Of a stretch of DNA of 64,000 nucleotides, positions 58,528 through 64,000 are shown one piece after another. Position 1 is the first letter of the stretch; the number at the start of each line of letters is the position of its first letter. Origin of the DNA: JALCSJ01 sp036788835. Lineage in GTDB: Bacteria; Bacillota; Negativicutes; Acidaminococcales; Acidaminococcaceae. The notes below the pieces were generated by a model. The model did not search any database. It was not told where the DNA came from and saw only the letters and a program-made list of their open reading frames with translations. Location: assembly GCA_036788835.1 (NCBI GenBank), contig DAIQMR010000001.1, forward strand, positions 62,001 to 126,000. The letters run 5' to 3'. The position numbers and the translations under genes are program-made.

Positions 58528-59544
58528 TCACTTTAAAACGCCCACTTCTTTATAGTATTTAATTGCTCCCGGGTGGAGAGGAACTCCGGCAATATCTTTC
58601 ACTGCTGCGGCTGGAGTCAGCCCCTTTAAGTTCTTTTGGGATTTGCCTAACTCATCAATATTTTTCCAGAAAGACTTGGTTAATTCGTAAACTACCTTCT
58701 CGGATAAATCTCCCCGGCAGAACATTACCATTTTAATGGCAGATGTAGTAACAGGATCTTTTTGGTTAGGATAGGTGCCGGCAGGAATAGTATATTTTAC
58801 ATACCAAGGATATTTTTCTTGTAATTTTTTGATAATTTCTTCGCTGATGTTCAATAAATGACACTGGGCAGTTAAGGCTTGAGAAACAGCAGAGGCAGGT
58901 GCGCCTGACATAATCCAGGCTCCGTCAATGGAACCATTTTGCAACATGTCGGCTGCATCTGTAAAGGTAATATATTCTGCTTTGACGTCATCAGGGAATT
59001 TTAAACCTGCCGCAATAAGGTGGTTAGAGCATTCATTATAAACACTGGATCCGGCAGAGGCTACAGCAAAGTGCTTACCCTTTAAACCAGCTATGTTTTT
59101 CACCCCGGATTTATCCGTAACCACTACCTGATTGGGGTTCATATATAAACCTGCAATAGCTTTTAATTCTTTATAAGCATGGCCTTTAAAGCTATCTGTA
59201 CCTTTTAGGCATTGGAAAACATTGCTGCTGATAGCAATGGAAACCTGTGCTTCCCCATCGGAAACCATATTCAGATTAGCAATGCCGCCGGCACTAGCCT
59301 GGCTGGATGCTGTCACCGTTGGTACAGTCTTATTCCAGTTATTGGTAATAGCGGCACCAACTGCGTACAAAGCCCCGGAAGCCGAAGCTGTAGGAAAATT
59401 AATCTTTACTTTTTGGCCGCTGACCGGTTTAGCCGCAGGTGCTGCCGGTTTTTTCTCCCCTCCGCAGCCGGATAATGTCCCTACCAATAAAATTCCCATA
59501 CACATTGAAGCCACAATTTTTTTCATGTTTTTTAATTCTTTCAT
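58528..59544 (-). CDS. TAXI-family TRAP transporter substrate-binding lipoprotein
   Basis: 338-residue binding protein with a lipoprotein signal (CMGILLVGTLSGCGG). INFPTASASGALYAVGAAIT and AQVSIAISSNVFQCLKGT and VTDKSGVKNIAGLKGKHFAV are TAXI features (TRAP-associated extracytoplasmic immunogenic). It precedes nothing else on this side and follows the fused permease gene, so they form one transporter. The substrate is probably an organic acid, not determined. Confidence 0.9.
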   Translation of the reverse strand: MKELKNMKKIVASMCMGILLVGTLSGCGGEKKPAAPAAKPVSGQKVKINFPTASASGALYAVGAAITNNWNKTVPTVTASSQASAGGIANLNMVSDGEAQVSIAISSNVFQCLKGTDSFKGHAYKELKAIAGLYMNPNQVVVTDKSGVKNIAGLKGKHFAVASAGSSVYNECSNHLIAAGLKFPDDVKAEYITFTDAADMLQNGSIDGAWIMSGAPASAVSQALTAQCHLLNISEEIIKKLQEKYPWYVKYTIPAGTYPNQKDPVTTSAIKMVMFCRGDLSEKVVYELTKSFWKNIDELGKSQKNLKGLTPAAAVKDIAGVPLHPGAIKYYKEVGVLK

Positions 59545-59577
59545 CGAAAATGACGCCCCTTTCTTCTTCCTTTTATT

Positions 59578-61557
59578 TTATGCCTTGAGCGTAGGAACAT
59601 TAACCCGACGCCGGCTTAAAAACTGGTAAACAATGACAATGATTAAACAAGATAGTCCTAGAAGATCCGTGGCGGAACCGGGATAAAGCATGGCCGGTGC
59701 TGCCAAAAGCAGGAACATTCGTTCCGGGATACTGCACTTGCCCAAAAGCCATCCTTCTAAAGCTGCTACCAAGGCTATAGTTCCCAAAGAAGCAGTCACG
59801 ACTGCTAATAAAGTAGCAATGGTGGTAGCCTTAGGATCTACCCCCACCAGAAGAATGGGATTATCCAAAAAGAAAAACGGAATTATAAAACCGATCAAAC
59901 CTAATCGTACCGCCCAAAGTCCGGTCTTGGTCTGATCCGAACCAGCGATACCTGCCGCCACATAGGCACTCATAGCCACTGGTGGTGTAATATTAGATAG
60001 ACAGGCATAAATCAGGCAGAACATATGTGCCGTAATGGGAATAACCCCTGCTTTAATCAGCACCGGTACTGCTACCGCCTGGACAATAACGTAGGCCGCC
60101 ACGCCGGGGACACCCATACCCAAAATCGTGGACATAATCATAACCAGCAATCCTGTCAAATAAATATTGTTATTATCTATCACGGACAAAATCAAATATC
60201 CCATATTAAGACCCATACTGGTCAAGGTAACAGTACCTATAATGATGCCTATAACAACGCAACACACTCCTACAGAAATAGCGCTTTTAGCACCTTCCAC
60301 TGTAGCCTCTACAATCTTTTTAGGTGTCATGCGGGTTTCTTTGCGAAGCCAGCTGGCCAGCACTGTGGCAAAAATTGATACTACTGCCGCATATAACGGT
60401 GTGTATCCCATAAACATAAGCCCGATTAAAGAAAAGAGCGGGAGAACTAAATGCCCCTGTTTTTTCAATACTTCCTTGGCATTAGGAATATTTTCTTTAG
60501 ACAGTCCAGATAGGCCCAAACGCTTGGCCTCAAAATGTACGGCAAAAAGCAGTCCCAAATAATAAAGTAAAGCAGGCACTATAGCCGCTAGCATAACCTT
60601 AGTATAACTTAAATTCAAAAACTCTGCCATGACAAAACCAACTGCTCCCATAATAGGCGGACAGAATTGGCCTCCGGTAGAGGCCACCGCCTCCACAGCT
60701 CCGGCGAATTCTTTCTTGTAACCGGTACGTTTCATCAGAGGAATGGTAATAGTTCCTGTTGTAGCCACATTGGCTATAGCAGAACCGTTAATCATACCCA
60801 AGAGAGCAGAAGCAACTACGGCAACTTTAGCCGGACCACCGGAGGTACGCCCTACCAAAGTCAAAGAAAAATCATTGATGAATTGGGAAAACCCGCTGTG
60901 TTTCAGGAAAGCGCCAAAAACCACAAACAAGAAAATATAAGTAGCAGACACGCCAATACCAGTACCTAGCACACCTTGGGTTCCCCAGAATTGGGTGATT
61001 AAAACTCTCTTTAGTGTAAACCCGTTATGTCCCAGTAACCCCGGCAAATATGCTCCTACCCAGTTGTAGGCAAGAAATATTAAGGCCAGAATAGCCAGGT
61101 TGCCGGAAGCCCGGCGTGCCGCTTCAAAAACCATAACAAGAGCCACCGCGGCAATGATTAACTCGTAGCTTTCCACTCGCCCACCGGTTTGGGCAATACG
61201 CGTATAATTTAAAATCAGATAGCCAAAAGTTCCTGCCGATAAAAACATACAGACAATGTCCCAGATAGGCGGAAAGTTGCGCACACGTTTTTCTTTTTTG
61301 TAAGTAGGAAATAAAATAAAAGTAAAAATCAACAAAAATATACAATGGAAAGCGCGAAAATTAATAGCACTGATAGCCCCCACTGTAGAATAGTATAATT
61401 GGAAAACTGCCCACAGACACAAAAGCACCACTAACACTTTGCCAAACATCCCCGGGTAAGTGCGCATTCTAGAGTCTGCTTCTTTTTCCTCCAAAAGTTC
61501 CTGTGCCTTTATGCTTTCTGCTTCCCCTGCCTGAATAGTAACTCCCTTGTTACCCAT
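59578..61557 (-). CDS. Fused TRAP transporter permease (small plus large subunit)
   Basis: 659-residue protein with about 15-16 membrane helices. The N-terminal four to five helices (about 35-175) are the small (DctQ-like) part; residues about 175-620 are the large (DctM-like) part with GTGIGVSATYIFLFVVFGAF, PVMSAYVAAGIAGSDQ and TGGQFCPPIMGAVGFVMAEF. TAXI-type TRAP systems usually have such fused permeases. It uses ion gradients (usually Na+) to import a carboxylate. Confidence 0.92.
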   Translation of the reverse strand: MGNKGVTIQAGEAESIKAQELLEEKEADSRMRTYPGMFGKVLVVLLCLWAVFQLYYSTVGAISAINFRAFHCIFLLIFTFILFPTYKKEKRVRNFPPIWDIVCMFLSAGTFGYLILNYTRIAQTGGRVESYELIIAAVALVMVFEAARRASGNLAILALIFLAYNWVGAYLPGLLGHNGFTLKRVLITQFWGTQGVLGTGIGVSATYIFLFVVFGAFLKHSGFSQFINDFSLTLVGRTSGGPAKVAVVASALLGMINGSAIANVATTGTITIPLMKRTGYKKEFAGAVEAVASTGGQFCPPIMGAVGFVMAEFLNLSYTKVMLAAIVPALLYYLGLLFAVHFEAKRLGLSGLSKENIPNAKEVLKKQGHLVLPLFSLIGLMFMGYTPLYAAVVSIFATVLASWLRKETRMTPKKIVEATVEGAKSAISVGVCCVVIGIIIGTVTLTSMGLNMGYLILSVIDNNNIYLTGLLVMIMSTILGMGVPGVAAYVIVQAVAVPVLIKAGVIPITAHMFCLIYACLSNITPPVAMSAYVAAGIAGSDQTKTGLWAVRLGLIGFIIPFFFLDNPILLVGVDPKATTIATLLAVVTASLGTIALVAALEGWLLGKCSIPERMFLLLAAPAMLYPGSATDLLGLSCLIIVIVYQFLSRRRVNVPTLKA

Positions 61558-61605
61558 ATGCCAATTTATCCCACTTTCTTCCTGATTTGTAATGATATTA
61601 GGCCT

Positions 61606-61614
61606 ATTATAGCA
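61606..61614 (-). promoter_or_regulatory. Extended -10 promoter of the TRAP operon
   Basis: TGCTATAAT on the minus strand about 50 bases before the permease ATG; weak -35. Confidence 0.5.
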
Positions 61615-61727
61615 TATTTAGTAGGCCGAAACACCAAAAATATACTCTCCGGAAGGCTTTTCTTGCAACTTTTTCTGCACCAGGTAAAATGCATTAATTG
61701 CACAATTAGTGGCAGATACCTATGTCA

Positions 61728-61770
61728 AGCAAAAACAGAATGCCGTGTTGATCCGCATTCTGTTTTTGCT
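61728..61770 (-). terminator. Terminator after metQ
   Basis: AGCAAAAACAGAATGC / GCATTCTGTTTTTGCT, a perfect 16-base stem (61728-61743, 61755-61770) in the metQ-TRAP gap. Confidence 0.85.
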
Positions 61771-61787
61771 TTTTTGTGTGTTATTAA

Positions 61788-62600
61788 CTATTCGGCCGGT
61801 ACAATTGTACCTTTGAACGTGTCTTTAATATATGCCTTCACTCCATCGGCATGGAAAATATCCGCAATTTTCTTGTATTTTGGGTTATCCTTATCTTTTT
61901 CTCTGGCTGCCAAAATCATTACTGCCAACGGTTCATCGGCTTTCTCCCAGAAGAGGCCGGTTTTTTCTACATCTAGCTTAGCACTCATTACATAGTTCAT
62001 GGTAATAACGGCCAAATCCACATCCGGAAGACTGCGAGGCAACTGTGCTGCTTCCAGTTCCTTGAATTGCAGATTTTTGGGATTGGCGGTAATATCCTTT
62101 AATGTTGCTTTAAAACCTACACCGGGTTTAATTTTAATCAATCCGGCTTTTTCCAGAAGCATTAAACCGCGGCCGCCGTTAGTAGGGTCATTGGGAATGG
62201 CTACTACAGCCTTGTCCGGAATTGCTTTTAAATCATGAAGCTTTTGGCTATAAATGCCCATTCTCATAAGAATCGTTTTCCCAATGGGAACTAATTTAGA
62301 ATTGTTTTGTTTGCAGAAGTTGGCCAGAAATGGTGCATGCTGGTAACTGTTCAAATCTAATTCTCCGTCAGCTAAGGCTTTGTCCGGGGTAACATAATCA
62401 CTGAATTCTACCACTTGTACATCAATGCCCTGTTTCTTGGCTTCTTTGGCTACCGCTTCCACAACCTGTGCGTGGGGACCCGCCGTAGCACCAATCTTAA
62501 TAGGTTTTGCCTTTGCCGCTTCTTGCTTGCTGCCGCCGCAGCCGCCCGCCGCCAAAACAGCTATAAACAAAGCTAATATAATAAATGTAATTTTTTTCAT
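61788..62600 (-). CDS. metQ: MetQ/NlpA-family substrate-binding lipoprotein
   Basis: 270-residue binding protein with lipoprotein signal (FIAVLAAGGC, Cys 21). Family motifs: KIGATAGPHAQVVEAV, VEFSDYVTPDKALADGELD, NSYQHAPFLANF and VAIPNDPTNGGRGLMLLEKAG. It binds methionine or a related amino acid for an ABC importer, but no metN or metI adjoins it. A long 5' leader precedes it. Confidence 0.93.
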   Translation of the reverse strand: MKKITFIILALFIAVLAAGGCGGSKQEAAKAKPIKIGATAGPHAQVVEAVAKEAKKQGIDVQVVEFSDYVTPDKALADGELDLNSYQHAPFLANFCKQNNSKLVPIGKTILMRMGIYSQKLHDLKAIPDKAVVAIPNDPTNGGRGLMLLEKAGLIKIKPGVGFKATLKDITANPKNLQFKELEAAQLPRSLPDVDLAVITMNYVMSAKLDVEKTGLFWEKADEPLAVMILAAREKDKDNPKYKKIADIFHADGVKAYIKDTFKGTIVPAE

Positions 62601-62815
62601 ATTGTTGTCTCCTTAAGTTTGCAAATTTTCTCATTGCATTGTTGCATTGCCAAAAACCTCAACAACACATTCGAAAATAAGCCTTAAGGTTGACACTCAA
62701 ATAATATAAATGATTTTCTGTTGCCATTTTGTAAAGCCCCTCATTCTCTTTTAATCGCCTGTCCCGTTGTAATCTTTGCGCTTTTAGCGTCTATTTATCG
62801 GGAACATTGTAAATG

Positions 62816-62844
62816 ATATTAACACAATTTGAGTAATTTGTAAA
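62816..62844 (-). promoter_or_regulatory. Candidate promoter of metQ
   Basis: TTTACA (62839-62844), 17-base spacer and TAATAT (62816-62821) on the minus strand, giving a leader of about 210 bases before the metQ ATG. Confidence 0.5.
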
Positions 62845-62934
62845 GATAAAATTGCTTTTTTGTACAAAAATATCTGTTCCCTTTGTAACAAAAAAATATA
62901 ATTATCTAAAATGTGTGTTTAGTATAATCTACAA

Positions 62935-63098
62935 AAATATACGCCTAACTCACAACTGAAGTCACGAGTGTGCGGCGTATAAAAGCATCAACGAATAAGG
63001 CAGGACTTAATATCCGAGACCATGATAAAGCAAAATACGAAACACAAAAAAACTTAAAATCAGTAAAAATAGCGCCCTGCCGGGGGCGCTATTTTTAG
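62935..63098 (+). ncRNA. Candidate small RNA (weak)
   Basis: A TATAAT on the plus strand (62923-62928) is followed by a hairpin TATACGCC / GGCGTATA (62938-62945, 62974-62981) and, 80 bases on, the terminator hairpin at 63065-63096. No open reading frame of meaningful size is present. This is an inference from signals only; the terminator may simply serve the neighbouring gene. Confidence 0.25.
63065..63096. terminator. Terminator after the 2-hydroxyacid dehydrogenase
   Basis: AAAAATAGCGCC / GGCGCTATTTTT, a perfect 12-base stem with T-runs on both strands. Confidence 0.9.
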
Positions 63099-63130
63099 GC
63101 GACTTTGTTGCAAAAGTACCCTTTTATACA

Positions 63131-64000
63131 CTATTTTTTATACCCTGTGGTAAAGTCCACGATGTTACGCAATGGTTTATCGTTCATATAAGACTCAATA
63201 TTTGCGGCAGCAATATTCACGATGTTGTCCAAAGTAGCCGGCAAATGGAAATTGCCGGAAATATGAGGAGTAATATACAGATTCGGCGTATGCCAGGCAG
63301 GATGGTCCTGAGGCAATGGTTCCGGCTCCGTCACATCCACAGCTGCTCCGGCTAAATGTCCGTCCTTTAAAGCAGCGCACAAATCATCGGTAACTACCGC
63401 GGAGCCTCTGCCAATGTTCAGGAAATAGGCTCCCTTTTTCATTGCCGCAAAACGATCTTTGTCAAATAAATGAAAAGTAGCCGATGTTCCCGGTAAGCTA
63501 GTAGCCACAATATCCGACTGCGCCAAATATTCATCCAAATGATCCATAGTTCCCATGGCATCAGCAAAAGGCGGCACGAGGGTGCTCCTCCGTTTGATAC
63601 CGGTAACATGAGCTCCCAGGGCATGCGCCTTTTCTCCAAAGGTGCTGCCAATATCTCCCATACCTACTACCAAGACCTTCGCCCCATAGATAGAGGTAAC
63701 ATTACCTTCATCCGTCCAAAGGCCCTTTTTCTGATCGTCATAATACAGATAAAGTTTTTTCATCATAGCCAAAAGCATACCTAGCATATGCTCGGACAAG
63801 GCCAGACCATATGCCCCTGTGGCATTACAAAGGTAGGCATTGCCGGGAAACACCCCCGGCTTAATATAGCCGTCTGCTCCTGCGGAATTTAATTGCAACA
63901 GACGAAGATTTTGAGCATAGGGCAGCAACTCCGATGCTAGATTACCCACAATAATTTCCGCCTTTTGTACATCAGGCGCGGTCAGCTCCCGCAAAGGCTT
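63131..64000 (-). CDS. D-2-hydroxyacid dehydrogenase, N-terminus cut by window end
   Basis: The frame is open to the window edge, giving 290 residues; the family is usually 310-330, so about 30 N-terminal residues are missing. It is an NAD(P)-dependent dehydrogenase. The nucleotide-binding motif is VVGMGDIGSTFGEKA, and catalytic residues lie in NIGRGSAVV (Arg region), DVTEPEPLP (Glu) and YITPHISGN (His). The substrate (for example hydroxypyruvate, glyoxylate or a branched 2-ketoacid) cannot be told. Confidence 0.92.
   Translation of the reverse strand, partial: KPLRELTAPDVQKAEIIVGNLASELLPYAQNLRLLQLNSAGADGYIKPGVFPGNAYLCNATGAYGLALSEHMLGMLLAMMKKLYLYYDDQKKGLWTDEGNVTSIYGAKVLVVGMGDIGSTFGEKAHALGAHVTGIKRRSTLVPPFADAMGTMDHLDEYLAQSDIVATSLPGTSATFHLFDKDRFAAMKKGAYFLNIGRGSAVVTDDLCAALKDGHLAGAAVDVTEPEPLPQDHPAWHTPNLYITPHISGNFHLPATLDNIVNIAAANIESYMNDKPLRNIVDFTTGYKK

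Larger units (their letters stand above)
62601..63130. other. Long non-coding gap before metQ
   Basis: 530 bases with no gene. It holds a minus-strand promoter-like pair, a possible plus-strand -10 with a hairpin and terminator (candidate small RNA), and a metQ leader with small stems (CCCG / CGGG enclosing CGCT / AGCG). I see no known riboswitch consensus. The region is AT-rich. Confidence 0.5.

Noticed and set aside
60667..60969. Plus-strand reading frames opposite the TRAP permease
   Set aside because: Shadow frames of a clear membrane protein gene; composition is Ser/His/Gln-rich antisense type.
62601..62815. SAM riboswitch before metQ
   Set aside because: No S-box core (no GATGA or similar conserved segments with the right stems) could be found in the leader.
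1..64000. CRISPR array, prophage or insertion sequence
   Set aside because: No regularly spaced direct repeats, transposase, integrase or phage genes were seen.

Overview
The window looks like chromosome from a diderm Firmicute (class Negativicutes; Acidaminococcales such as Phascolarctobacterium or Acidaminococcus is my best guess, from gene content only). One block encodes a Gram-negative outer membrane (lpxB, lpxI, lpxA, lpxC-fabZ, an LpxL-like acyltransferase, lpxD, three OmpH/Skp-like chaperones, bamA, tamB, tolC, mlaEFD). Other parts have the gene order and families of Firmicutes: dnaX-ybaB-recR-bofA, a SpoIVB-type S55 protein, an atp operon headed by an MnaA/WecB epimerase, and Firmicute-type TTAACA Pho boxes. 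Almost every gene is on the minus strand, so transcription mostly runs from high to low coordinates. No mobile element, prophage or CRISPR array was seen.

Layout. 1-21.1 kb: lipid A synthesis, outer-membrane protein assembly and lipid transport, ending with a secreted S55-type protein. 21.2-25.5 kb: a small secreted lipoyl-like protein, an AMIN/phosphodiester-glycosidase protein, MreB and MurA. 25.5-35.1 kb: two small unknown genes, the F1Fo ATP synthase operon, and wecB and wecA. 35.4-38.0 kb: two half-size chromate-type transporters and a MATE exporter. 38.1-45.6 kb: a dnaX-ybaB-recR-bofA-gtrA-DAG kinase-sulfatase operon preceded by corA. 45.6-49.4 kb: SRP RNA, two serine tRNAs, a GlcD-like oxidase, alr and tadA. 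49.7-56.5 kb: an orphan antitoxin, then a complete phosphate (Pst/PhoU/PhoR/PhoB) system with a clear Pho-box array. 56.5-64 kb: pncB, a second orphan antitoxin, a TAXI-TRAP transporter, a lone MetQ lipoprotein, a 530-base non-coding gap, and a 2-hydroxyacid dehydrogenase cut by the window end.

How the genes work together. LpxA, LpxC, LpxD, LpxI and LpxB are successive steps of lipid A synthesis, and the LpxL-like enzyme adds late acyl chains. The OmpH proteins and BamA deliver and insert outer-membrane proteins. TamB and MlaEFD move lipids across the envelope, here with an MlaD that seems to carry its own beta-stranded C-terminus and without MlaA, MlaB or MlaC nearby. WecB/WecA, MurA, Alr, MreB and the sulfatase/DAG-kinase/GtrA group serve surface glycan and wall synthesis.

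The most unusual feature is the ATP synthase operon. There is no separate delta gene (atpH); instead the alpha subunit carries about 110 extra N-terminal residues that match the C-terminal domain of delta. The c subunit in the same operon also has an atypical helix 1. Other points of interest are the Ser-before-His order of the S55 protein, the LpxC-FabZ fusion, the MlaD beta domain, a regular 11-base Pho-box array before a rearranged pst operon, and several unexplained structured intergenic regions.
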